Below are positions 34,976 through 46,300 of a stretch of DNA of 64,000 nt, piece by piece; within the stretch, counting starts at the first letter, position 1, and every line of letters starts with the position of its first letter. The notes beneath the pieces were generated by a model, which was not told where the DNA came from, made no database searches, and saw only the letters and a list, made by a program, of their open reading frames with translations. Origin of the DNA: Pleurotus ostreatus/Saccharomyces cerevisiae fusant (taxonomy: Eukaryota; Opisthokonta); the NCBI GenBank assembly GCA_024196135.1, contig JAMQCK010000013.1, positions 176,042 through 240,041 on the forward strand, given 5' to 3'. The position numbers were made by a program, and so were the translations under genes.

Positions 34976-37900
34976 ATGCCACAGATACCAAGTGCCTCGC
35001 CAGCGACAGGCGCGCCTGCGCCATCCCACCTTGTGCACACCGTTGACGCCTCCTTCGTCGATGGGCACGGACGAACATTATTACTACGAGGAGTGAACTT
35101 ATCAGGGTCGTCCAAGGCGCCTGTGCAACAACCCTCATACATCCTGGACGACTTCTGGGAAGCTGCGGAGCGTGGGGGCCTCAGCTTTGTCGGACGACCA
35201 CTCGACATCGACGATGGGAGCGCGGACGAACATCTCGCGAGATTACGAGGATGGGGCTTCAACATGCTACGGTTTCCCGTTACCTGGGAAGCGATAGAGC
35301 ATGAGGGACCGTGCGTGTATTGTCCGTAGTCCTTGGCGATCGGGCTAATGCTGCGCAGTGGAAAGTACGACGAGGAGTACATGGACTACACCGTCCGCGT
35401 ATTGCGGAAATGCAAGGAGCACGGCTTTAAGGTCTTCATGGACCCGCATCAGGACGTGGTGAGTGTCATTTCGGAAGAGGGAGCTCAATGCAGCGAAGTT
35501 CGGAATCATGAAGTCCTATCGCGCTCTCAGGCCCCCCATGACGTGCACTTGGCATTCATTATCTTCTCGTCAATCCATCCCTCTCCAACACCAGCCCCCT
35601 CGAGCCCTTGAGGACATCCATTCCTTCCCTCCTCTCCCCGCTAACGGCGGGGCTTGACGGGTGCATGAGCTCGTGCCGCATGGGAACGGTCTTTCGTGAC
35701 TCTGAACGGCGGTTGTACATTCACCTCGCTAACTATATTGCAGTGGTCACGATTCTCTGGTGGCTCAGGCGCGCCGTATTGGACGCTGCCCGCCATTGGC
35801 ATCAACCCGCGCGCAATACACGCTACTCAAGCCGCCCTCATACATGCACAATACCCAGACCCCGACGCGCCCGACCCCGCCTCCCTCCCCGCGATGATCT
35901 GGTCGACCAACTACGGCCGACTCCTCTCGCAAACTATCTTCACCCTCTTCTTCGCTGGCCGCGACTTCGCGCCACGATGCATCATCGACGGCAAGAATAT
36001 ACAGGACTGGCTGCAGGAGCACTACATCGCTGCGATGGGCGCCATGGCGGACCACATACGCGACGCGGGAGACCTTGCGGACGTGTGCGTGCTCGGATGG
36101 GACAGTATGAACGAGCCGTTCGAGGGCTTGTGCGGATGGGCGGACCTGAACGCGAATCCGGACAAGCAGGGCTCGACGCTCAAGAAGGGCACGTACCCGA
36201 CACCCGCGCAGAGCTTGCGCCTCGGCATGGGCAAGGCGCAGACGGTCGACCACTGGTCCTTCGGCGCACTCGGACCCAGCAAGGACGGCACGACCACCAT
36301 CGACCCGAAGGGCACCATCCTATGGGCAGATCCCTCTACCGAGCCTGACGGCGTGCACCCGCGCTGGGGCTGGCGGCGAGATCCTGGGTGGGCACTCGGT
36401 ACCTGTCCGTGGGCCCAACACGGCGTATGGGACGTCGACACGGGCTTCGTCCTCCGCCCGGACTACTTCCGCGCCCTCCCCGGCACGGGCGAGGACATCG
36501 AGTTCGTCGCAGACTACTGGCGGCCGCACTTCGAGGCCTTCGCCGCGCGCATCCGGCAGTCGCAGCCCGAGGCCATCCTCTTCATCGAGCCGCCCGTGTT
36601 CGCGGAGCCGCCGGAGATCGGGGAGGACGTGCTGAAGGGGCGCGCGGCGTACTCGGCGCACTACTACGACGGCCTGACGCTGGTGACGCGCCACTGGAAC
36701 TGGTTCAACGCGGATGCGCTGGGCTTGTTGAGGGGGAAGTACTCGAACACGCTGCAGGCGGTGAAGATCGGCGAGCGCGCGATACGCAAGTCGCTGCGTG
36801 ACCAGCTCGAGATGCTCAAGGCGGACGCGCTCACGCTCGGCGCGGCGTATCCGACGCTAATTGGCGAGATCGGCACGCCGTTCGATATGGATAACAAGCG
36901 CGCGTATGGGTGGACGGATAATGGGAAGTATCGCGGCGACTATTCGAGGCAGGAGCGCGCGCTCGATGCCAGCTTGAACGCCGCGGACGGCTCAAACGGG
37001 CTGAACTTCACCATCTGGACGTACTGCCCGGACTCGTGCCACGACTGGGGCGATGGGTGGAATATGGAGGACCTGAGCTTGTGGAGCGAGGACGACCTGC
37101 GGGGAGGGGAGGAGGCGAAGGGCGGGCCGGCAGCCTCGAGTTTGACGCTCGCGACGTTGAACGGCGGTAGCAGGAGTTGCGGCGGCAAGGGCCCGGCGAA
37201 CCCGTACGCCTTCCTCACCGACGGCGCGCGTGCTGTACGGGCCTTTGCGCGCCCATTCCCGGAGAAGGTCGTCGGTCGCGCTACCAGCATCGAGTTCGAC
37301 ATCGGCAAGGCCGAGCTCAAGGTGTCCGTACGCGTCAGCGCTGCAGACAGGCCGAGGAGAAGAACAGAAAGCGACGCGGAAGGGGCGGAAGAGGAGGTTG
37401 CGACGGAGATCTTCTTGCCGTTGGTGCACTACGCGGCGCCGCGGTGGGTGGAGGCGTCGAGAGCGGGCGGCTACCCAGCGGACTCGAGGAATGCGTCGAC
37501 GGTCATAGGACACGGGCAGAGTGCGAAGAACAGCGCAGAGCAGGAGCAAGAGCGCGACCAAATACCGGAGCCTCAGTCGGCGGTTACCACCGTCGCGCCG
37601 TCCCTGCCGGAGATCAAGACGGTATCGTCGCTCGACATCCAACGACCGGAGTCGACGAACCAGTCCTCGCCCGCCGCGCCCACCCTCGTCCCCACCAGCT
37701 TGCAACCTAGCGGGAAGTCCACGCCCACGCTCTCAAAACGCAGCTCTCGGAGCTCGCTCTCTGCGAATGAGCTTACCGCGCTACTTGGCGAGGACGGGCT
37801 GATCGACGTCGATGTTGTCGTGAGTGAGGGCCGCTGGGCGGTGGAGGGGCAGACGCTGCGGTGGTGGTACGACGTGCCGGCGGATGGGGAGAAGGAGTTG

Positions 37901-38023
37901 ACGATCGAGGTGAGGCGGAAAGGTGGACCGATCAAGGTCAAGGCGACAGGCGAGGCGCAGGCTACGGGGTGGTGGTGGCAAGCGTTGTGTCCGCTGCAGG
38001 AGAGCGGGTGTGTGATTGGGTAG
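34976..38023 (+). CDS. Glycoside hydrolase family 5, subfamily 12-like (steryl/ceramide glucosidase type)
   Basis: Likely an intracellular or peripheral membrane beta-glucosidase acting on ergosteryl glucoside or glucosylceramide, as known for cryptococcal EGCrP enzymes. Start [20 protein letters not shown]; no signal peptide. Three exons (34976-35310, 35359-35458, 35744-38023) give about 904 residues. Barrel landmarks: [53 protein letters not shown], the acid/base Glu in [22 protein letters not shown], the nucleophile Glu in [10 protein letters not shown], and [20 protein letters not shown] separate C-terminal beta domain ends [17 protein letters not shown]. Between barrel and tail lies a disordered Ser/Thr/Pro insert of about 100 residues, likely species-specific. 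The second intron (285 nt) is long for this genome. Both catalytic acids are present. The substrate is inferred from the subfamily. Confidence 0.88.
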
Positions 38024-38937
38024 TGAAGGCAGAGAAGGGTGTGTGGTGATGAGGAGGGGAGCTGCAGACATTGTATACTCATAGGCATGGTCGGACGTTG
38101 GATTCTTCCTATTTCCCTTTCGTTTTCTGTATCTCTCTCACGTACGCTCTTATAATACAGCACGCATCCGCTTACGATTGCACGATACCCGTCTGAGCTG
38201 GTCCTAAGGGACAAATAATGGAACCATCGTTGGTCCTACTTTGGTGTTGCTCTGTGTCGTCAGCCCAACCGCTACAGTCACGCGTTCAGGATGTTATCAT
38301 GACGGCGATGCCCTCCGCTGCCGCTCAGATACCGTACTCTGGGCGCTTGCGGCAGAACAAGCATCGGCGTCTTCCGATCAAGCCGCTCATTGTCGCCCAA
38401 AAAGGAAGTCCTTGCCAGCCGTTTCCATGTTCCCACCCATTCACAAGACCCTGCGCCGAACATACGATCGTCGCCGTACTTCCTGGGAATCACTATGTAG
38501 CTCAGATCTTCGTGCAAGGACCGCACGTATGTCACGGAAGAGGTCGCCGTCCCCAACCCCGCAGCAGCAAGAGGTATCCATCTCCGCGCCCAATCCGCGC
38601 CGACCACTGGCAGTACCGCAATCAAGATCTGTCTAGCCCCTCCGTCTATCGAAGACCGAGAGTCGACGGTCGACCTGTGTACGCTGTCAGCTGCGTCCCG
38701 AGCCTCGAGGGCGCCAGCGCTCGCGTATTCATAGCGTTCCTGAGACCGACACCGCCACTCACATTCATTTGACCGCCTTCTGACCTGCGTCCATCGCCTC
38801 CCGCAGCGACGCGCAGCTTGACTCACTGATATAAGAGAAGACTTTGAGAGTCACTGACCTTACCCTCTCGCGCTCGTACTCAAAGGGCAGAGAACGACAT
38901 CCTCATCGACGTCGCACAGAATCGGACTAGAGACATC
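38024..38937. other. intergenic, about 0.9 kb
   Basis: ORFs on both strands here (e.g. 38278-38826 minus) have no family content or consistent splice sites. Nothing else was seen. Confidence 0.4.
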
Positions 38938-39852
38938 ATGCTCATCGTGGACGACAGCAAGCCGCTCCCGGAGGTGCAGCCCGATGTGACGGTCATGCGT
39001 GCACAGGTGGATTCTAAGCAAGCGCCCGAGGATAGCGAAGAGGTACGCATGCGTTGTTCAATTGCGCTGCAGCGACTGACGAAAGCCATCGTAGCCTCTC
39101 CCGCCACCGTACACACCCACACCCGATGGCCCCTCCACGGCTGCTCCTCATCGAATGCCTTCTTACACCGCTGCACCCTCTTCATCCACATCCAGCCCTG
39201 CCTCCTCATTCCTCCCGCCGAGCAAATTCGTCTCGGTGACGAGGAGGAACAATACGATAACCGGCACCTGGGCGATCGACCCGACCCTGCCCAGTCTACC
39301 AGGAGTAGCACAGCCCACGTCTGATGTGTACATTCAGTCGACGAATGGCCGGATCGCCGCAGAAGTGACTGTTGTCGCTCATGCGGCGAGGGACATGGCA
39401 CAGAAGACGAAGATGGATCTGAAGACAACGAATGGGGCGGTGAAGCTGACGGTGGTATGTACATACCAGCGATCTGCGTAGAGCTCCATTCTGACACGAA
39501 TTATCAGCATGCACCTGAACGCTACAAGCGGACACCGCTCTATCTTGCGGAGCATACGACCAACGGCGCCGTGACGCTCATCTTGCCGCGCTCCTTCGTC
39601 GGACCGCTTACCGCGTCCACGACGAACGGACGCGTGAAGCTGTCGGACGGCATCGTTCGTTCGGCGCGGGATGTACAGGAGGGCCAGAGGGAGACGAAGT
39701 GCATGATCGGAATGGGCAATGGAGCCGGAAAGGATGGGATAGTTCTTGACGAGGCCATCATCAGGACGACTAATGGGGGCGTGAATGTTGCTTTCGAAGA
39801 TGAGGAGGTGCCAGCGGCGAAGGGCTTCCTGAACAAGTTGTTCGGGATGTAA
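38938..39852 (+). CDS. DUF7330-like protein, second copy
   Basis: Start MLIVDDSKPLPEVQPDVTVM. Exon 1 ends at PEDSEE, and a 52-nt intron leads to PLPPPYTPTPDGPSTAAPHR, a proline-rich linker. The beta-repeat domain then runs FVSVTRRNNTITGTWAIDPT, DVYIQSTNGRIAAEVTVVAH, DLKTTNGAVKLTV, and after another intron LAEHTTNGAVTLILPRSFVG, LTASTTNGRVKLSDG and IRTTNGGVNVAFED. The five TTNG/STNG turns define a repeating beta structure of about 30-50 residues per turn, like a solenoid or adhesin fold. The product is about 250 residues and ends GFLNKLFGM. No signal peptide. It shares LPRSF with the gene at 33452. Function unknown. Confidence 0.78.
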
Positions 39853-40499
39853 GCCGTTAGGCATGAACCCACTCTCCCCCTGTCCTTCCCAGCCATTCCC
39901 CCCAAGCTCGCCGCTCCAGATGCTCATTCGATCGGATTCGACCCAATATGTAGTGCTATTGTTCTTTGCCCTGTTGTACTCATCTACCCTGCGCCGCATA
40001 CCAGCCTGTACAATTACATACCTCCGCGTCTTCTCGGAGCCCTGCCGTACTTCTTCATGTTTCGACCGCGCCCGCCCTGACCCACCGCGCCCTCATCAGC
40101 TTCGGACGCCACAAAGCGCTATCCCGATATGGCGCGCCTTGTCCGCGCTCCTTCCGCTTTCGTTATAACCATCCGCGCGGGGCAAGCGCCTTCCGTGCAT
40201 GCGCGTCCCGTTGTACTCCCATCTCGGGCGTGGGCGCCGCGCCTTATCAGGCCGGCGTGTCGCGACGGTCGGGCTCCCACCGCTCTGCCTGTTCTCTCTT
40301 CTGACAACAACAAGGGCTTCCGTTCGCGGCGCCGGGGCAGACAATAGGACTTGCCCTTAAATACGCGGCCGACACCACATTCCTTCACCGATCCCCCCTC
40401 TTTCTTTTGCGTTGTGCGAGTGCATAGCACCGTGCTGGACTTCTCCCTCCTCCTCATCGTCCTCCCGTATCCGAGTCCTCATCGTCATCCAAGTCCGCT
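39853..40499. other. intergenic, promoter of the homeodomain gene
   Basis: No gene recognised. A TTAAATA word near 40357 is a weak TATA candidate. Confidence 0.4.
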
Positions 40500-41375
40500 A
40501 TGTTCGCCACCGAGGTTTTGTCCGATCCCGTCAAGGGCGGCGTCGGGTTCCTGCTCGACGTCGCGCTCTGGCGGGAGTCCTCTGCGGAGACGTCGAGCCT
40601 GGCCTCGTTCCCTTCGACCTTCCCCGGCGGGTCCTCTGTGTCCTCGGGCACCCCGCCGCCCGCCGCGCCTGCCCCGCGCCTCCGATCACATGCACCGCGC
40701 CGATCACCCTCACCCTCGCCGCCACGCCGCGCCGACGGTCCCCGCACACGCTCTCGCCGTCTTGCAGACGCCTCCCAGAGCCAGCGCGTGTCGATGAAGG
40801 GGAGGACGAGGGCCACGGGGTCCAGTCTGCAAGCCGAGCCCGACGCTCAACAGGCCGCGCTGCGCGATCAGCTGCTCGAGGGCGCGCAGAACATTAGCGC
40901 GGTGAGCAACTCGCCCGTGAACACGCTGCAGAGCAACGTTCTGGAGCTCGTCTTCTCGACGTACACGCCGTACGCGCACCCGCCGTGGATCGCTGCGCTG
41001 GCGCTCGTGCTTGGTCGGTGAGTGATCATGTTTGCTTGGATCGGTGCATGTTCTGACGAGCTACGTAGGGAGTACTCCCAGATCAAGGTCTGGTTCAACA
41101 ACAACCGCCAGCAGCGCACGCCCAAGGGCAAGCCCCGCCGCGTCGAGAAGGTCCTCCCCTCCCACGCGCGCCATCCGAGCGACGTGATCAAGGCGTACGC
41201 CGAGCGCGCCGAGGAGGTCGCCCGCATGACGCTCGAAGACTTCATTGAGATCGTCACCGCGGAGCGCGACCGCCAGATGGCGCTCCTCGACGAGGAGGAG
41301 GCGTGCAAGAAGGCCGTGATGCGCCGCGAGGACGGCGGAAACCGGCCGTCGAAGAAGCGCGTGCGCCGCTGCTGA
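40500..41375 (+). CDS. Homeodomain transcription factor
   Basis: DNA-binding nuclear protein. Start MFATEVLSDPVKGGVGFLLD. The N-terminal half is Ser/Pro/Arg-rich and disordered. The homeodomain spans about residues 140-200 and is split by one intron (gtgagt ... acgtag) between helices 2 and 3: NTLQSNVLELVFSTYTPYAH, then LALVLGREYSQIKVWFNNNR. Trp48, Phe49, Asn51 and Arg53 of helix 3 are present; position 50 is Asn. A basic stretch GKPRRVEK follows, then a helical C-terminus ending KKRVRRC, likely a nuclear localisation signal. About 275 residues. There is no neighbouring second homeodomain gene or MIP gene, so a mating-type A locus is not indicated. Confidence 0.82.
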
Positions 41376-41847
41376 GCGCGGGCTCTGCTCGTCTGAGCAC
41401 CGGGCAGGCACCTGCGCTCGGACCTCGTGTGGCGGGCGACGGGCTCCATTCCGCGGCGCTTCTAGGCTGGACTTGCGCGCCAATCTTTCCCATCGTTGCC
41501 CCTTCGCACGCTTCGCCACCTTGGACTTCCCACACTATTCACCAGTCCTGTTGTCAGCTTGCTTTCCCCGGTTACGTGTTTCTTTATCGCTTATTGTATT
41601 TTCGTTGCGGCCATTCGCCGTCGACTTAATCCGTGTAGCCACCACCCTGACCTTGATACCGTCTCTGACTGACTCTTCGCATCTCCCCACCATCACCATC
41701 ATCATTTCCGTCTCGCATACCCAGCCATTCCGGACGCTTATTGTAGCCCATACTTATTGTAGTCGTTCTCGTGCGGTCATTCCGCGACTCAATGTCAGAA
41801 GCATCGTTGAAGCACATCTGCTTGACACCCAGGAGCATCTCAACCGC
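41376..41847. other. intergenic
   Basis: Pyrimidine-rich, with no gene seen. It holds the 3' end of the homeodomain gene. Confidence 0.4.
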
Positions 41848-42099
41848 TCAGAAGGCAGATATCGATGGCAAGTACAATAGGCCTTGTACAATAAGTTGAC
41901 CTTCTCATGTTTGCTCAAGGACTTGCTTACATTGTGCTTCCGCTGTCAGTGCGTGGGCTGAGGATCCCTCGTTTGCCTCCGCGAAGGATGTGAATGTGAC
42001 GTAGCCGCGCGAAGCCGGCGGCCAACCATGTGGTAGCACACGTGGTCCGTCAGGCACAGGTTTGTTTCCCTTTTTGGAAACAATAGTGCTAAAATCCAT
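41848..42099 (-). CDS. Possible small spliced gene, 67 aa, unknown
   Basis: Start MDFSTIVSKKGNKPVPDGPR. Exon 1 (41931-42099) ends at a good donor gtaagc, and a 48-nt intron with acceptor acaag joins in phase to a short exon ending LLYLPSISAF and TGA at 41848-41850. The protein is polar with no signal peptide. Support comes only from splice-site quality and frame continuity. No family is recognised, and it may be chance. Confidence 0.28.
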
Positions 42100-42629
42100 G
42101 TCGCTACTACTCTCGTTCTGCCTCCATCAACAAACTTTATGCCCAGTATATGGTTATATTATATGGGATGAAGCCCAGCCCTTGCACCCTCTTTTGAACT
42201 GGACAAACGACGACAAGAACACCGAAGGCGCGTATAGTGCTACGGTAGATGTCCTGTCAATCCGCAGACTTGTACGTATTCCAGCCTGCAATCGTCGGTA
42301 TTATGACAGCCCATCGCTGATTATCAGCTCCGCTCTCATAGCACGGGGCTGCATTATTGACCGCACAACGGAGAGCACACCAACAAACAATGGAACGGCG
42401 GCCCACATGATGCCACTCGAGGCGCGTCCGCCTTTCATTTGGGCCATGCCTCGCCACAAGGCATCGGATGCAAATCTCGCGTATCTATAAGATGCGGTGG
42501 CGCGCGCGATCTTCTGTTCCTTTGCCCATCTCCGTCACTCGTTCGAGATACCCTGCGGCGCCGCCCGCGCCTGAGATCAGGTCCCCCCGTCCCCGCGACG
42601 TCAAGAACAAAACCGAGCCTCGTGGCACG
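42100..42629. other. intergenic
   Basis: An ORF at 42062-42490 was read and not accepted. No repeat seen. Confidence 0.35.
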
Positions 42630-42913
42630 ATGGATTCACCCACTTCGCCAACGTTCCCTTCGAACCCGGGCGCGCCTGCGAAGCCGAAGAATAGCCACGT
42701 TGTCGTCGCCTGTACTCCAGGGCGGCAGTCGGGGCTGCAATCGGCCTCCGTCATGTTGCAGGGTCCGCACCTCGCGTCGCTGTGAGTTCCGCCACCGAGG
42801 CGCTACTCAGTCCAGATACTGACCTCTCTCCCAGCCCTCATGGTCGAGCCCAACCCACCCGCTCTGATTCTATGAGCACTCAGTCATCGGGCTCAAGCAC
42901 ATACAGTCGATGA
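42630..42913 (+). CDS. Possible small spliced gene, 76 aa, unknown
   Basis: Start MDSPTSPTFPSNPGAPAKPK. Exon 1 (42630-42781) ends at donor gtgagt. A 53-nt intron with tactgac branch-like sequence and acceptor cccag joins in phase 2 to an exon ending SMSTQSSGSSTYSR and TGA at 42911-42913. The peptide is Ser/Pro-rich and disordered, with a central NSHVVVACTPGRQSG. An in-frame upstream start MRWRARSS (about 42,490) is possible. It lies tail-to-tail with the large intersectin gene. No family known. Confidence 0.42.
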
Positions 42914-43398
42914 TGGCCATGTCCCACGACATCAACCTCTAAACCCTTGCGATACACCCCTCCCCAACCATACCCGGCTCGCCACCCACAACTAGGCTTG
43001 CCACTCGTCTTGCTTTCGATGCTGTCCCTGCAACCTTGCCGCTTTTGCGTAGCTTTGTCGTTCTCCAGCAACTTCGCAACGCTCTCGCGCAGTGTCCGTG
43101 TACTATAATGAGTGTGTGTTGCATCGCACGCGAATACTTACTGTATATATAGAGGGGAGCAAGACTCCCCATGGCAGGGGCGAGCGCTCCCACACACCGG
43201 GGGCGCAAATTTCCCCGATAACTGTACACCTCCAGTCTCCAGCATACATAACGCCCTTAATGATATGTTACGACCAAGATGCGATACCTGTCCGAGCAGT
43301 CCGCAGGATTCGGGAGGATTGTTGGAAGCCAAGAAAGTTGAAGATGGGTATGCCGATCAAGTCGAAGAGAGATTGGCGGAGTCGAAGGCAGCTAGCGA
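42914..43398. other. intergenic between convergent genes
   Basis: Nothing recognised except the two 3' ends. Confidence 0.4.
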
Positions 43399-46300
43399 TC
43401 AGTGCGTCTGAATCCGGCGCAAAGCACGCTTCTCCGCATCCCGCGCCCGCAGTGTAGCGAGCTCGATCGCGTCGATCCATTCTGCAAAGCCATCAGGTCA
43501 ACCACTCGCCGATATCCGGATTAGAAGCGCACTCACGTTGGCACTCCTTCAAGGAGCCTGCACGCAGCGCGATCGTGTCGCCGCCGCGCGGATATGGCAG
43601 GCTGATCTGGAACGCGCCGTCGTCTGAGGGGAGCGGGGTTAGGTCTTGCGTGGTCGGAGAGGGTGAGGCTGAGAGACTGAGAGTGAAAAGGTACGCACCC
43701 TTCGAGCTCGGCATTGCCTTTACGGTGGCTTCGGCGACGGGTATTGGCTAGGGGTGAGAGGGGGATGGGTTAGCGCGCGTTCGCAGCAAGCAAGGCAGCA
43801 AAGTGAGCAATTCAGGAAGAAGAAGCAAAAAGGAAGAACAAACAAGCTCACCATCCGATAGAGCGTCTTCATGTGCTCGTCCGTGAGCACCATGATGTCC
43901 GAGCAGAGCACGCCGTACAGCCGGCGCCCACTCTTCGCTTTCATGAGGAAGCCCTCTTTGAGCAGCCGGCGCGTGCCCATGTGCCGGGTGGGCGCGGTGA
44001 GGTCGAGGCGGCTGTGAGGGTGGTGGTTAGCAAATCAGCACACCGAGAGGCTCGGAAAGCTGCGGAGCATCGGGAGGACTAATACGCACCCCTGCCCAAT
44101 CCACAGATGCTCCGACAGCATTCGCAGCTTCTCCCGCCCTTCTTGCTCGCGGATGGTCTCGTTGATGTGATTGAGGATCTTCTCAGCGACGTGTACAGCA
44201 CGGTCGATAGAGCGGTGCTCGTCGGTGTTTGGCTCGGTATAGTGGAGGACTTGGCGGAGGAGGAGGGGGTAGCGGGTGATGCGTTGCACTAGGTTCGGAG
44301 CTTAGATCGCGAGGGTTGAGAGGGAAAGGAAGAGCGCTGCTTACTCGGGGACAGAAGATAGCTAGACAAGTCAAGATTTCGACAGGCTGGTTCTGTGTCG
44401 CGCAAGCGCTGAGACGAACGATGAGTTGGGCGACCAGCGATGAGCGATATAGGAGCTGACCTGCAAGTGCTCCGCCAGTTGAGGGTTACCCTCCCTCAGC
44501 GTCTGCAGGACCTTGATGGCGTTCGACTGGTTGACACAGTACTCCTGTACGCCAGTCAGTATCTCGCGGCAAGCGATACGTCTTACACTGACCATGTACG
44601 CCGCCATATTCGACATATGGGTATCTAGGATGTCGCCTATGCGATCGACATACAGGCGGCATTCCTTTTGTCGTTGCTCAAGCGAGCTCATGAAGGTCTA
44701 GCGGAAGGGTGTCAGAAGATGAGCAATGCCGATGACTGAACAAACGTACTGTGTTGACCAGCAACAGGTCTTCCACATTCGCGAAGACAACGGTGATTGC
44801 TTTAGTGTCAAGTAGAGGTAACATACTCTGGTAGAACACCTTATAGAACCGGGTAGGTTAGTCGCAGACAACGGTGCAGTATTCAAAGACAGGCACCTCG
44901 ACAATGAGCTGCAAGTCGTGCACATAGGCGCTCTCTGTCGCGATGAGCTCGAAGATGGCCTCTTGCCTCTTCCGCTCGTGCGGCGGGATGCCATCCAGCG
45001 CCGTCTTGTCCACGAGACTCGCCCAAGACTGAGTATTGATGATTAGCGCGAGCCTAACGAACCTTGTCTAAGTACTCACAGATCCGAAAGCGGGACTGTT
45101 TGGTCGGTCGGGTACCTCAGGCGTCTGCAGAATGGGCCCCGATATCACGGGCATAATGCGGTCAGGCGTCTTGCTGCGGCCCAGGATATGGCTGAGGAAG
45201 CGCGAATGGCTCCTCGTCGAGTCATCTCTGGCGATACTCGGCGCAGGCGAAACCGCACCAGGCGTTATCGACGCCGACGTCGGCGAGGAGGGCACATCAG
45301 ACATCGACGACATCGACATCCTATTCTTACTCTTGAACTCCTCATAACGCTCGTAGGCGTCGTCGAGGCGCATAGGTCGACTGATAGGCGCCGTGGACTC
45401 CGTTGGCAGCGTAGGCAGGTCCTTGTCGGACGTGACTGAGAGAACTGACGCGCGCTTCGGCGCTGCCGGGGCGGGGCGTCGCTGCTTGACCGATCTCTTG
45501 CGACGCGGAGGGCGTGGCGGCGGGGGCTTGTCGCGTTGGACGACCAAGCCAGCCGCTTCAAGCACCCTTTGCCGCTCCGCCTCTCTTGCAGCACGGTCTT
45601 CCTTAGTGTCAGAGGTCTCTTCCTCTTCGTCGCTATCTTCAAGGGAGAAGTAGTCTGTCGAATCGGCATCGGACTCGCCGCTTGAGTCCCACTCGACCTC
45701 TTCGGTCTGTGCTGTTGGAGCAGCAGGTCCAGACGCGTCGGCTGGAGCTTCAGTCGTGGTGATCGAAGGGGTATGATCAGCTTGCGTCGGCTCAGGCAGG
45801 GCACTCGCCGAAGGAGGATCGCTGACAGATCCGTCTAAAGGCAACGAACGACATCCATTCCAATGGGAGTAAAGTTTTAAGGCATGTACATCGAATACCA
45901 AAAAGAAAGACTTTAGCCTATGCATGCCAACGCGTAAACAAAAAGGAAGGACGGACGAATGTAAGATTAAAAGGACACTAACCCTGCACTTCTTCGAAAT
46001 ACGCGGCGGGCACGATGAATACCACGCCATTCTTCTCCGTCTTCCACCACTCCTCGTCGCTTCTGTCTATGATGTCGATTTCGTCGCCTGCCGCGAAGGG
46101 CAGCTCGTCTTCGCTGCCGCCGGTATAATCGTAGTTAGCTTTCGCTTTGACTGGAGCTTTGTTAGTACCGACGCGTCAGACGAGAAAAATGAACATACAG
46201 GAAGTGAACTCCGCAACGTATGTCTTGGGGAACAGGCCTGCCTTGCCATCCCGAACCAAGGTACCGTACCACCAATCGCCACCAGTCTTGGATGGATTGG

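Noticed and set aside
40500..41375. Mating-type A locus
   Set aside because: Only one homeodomain gene is present, with no divergent partner and no MIP peptidase gene nearby.
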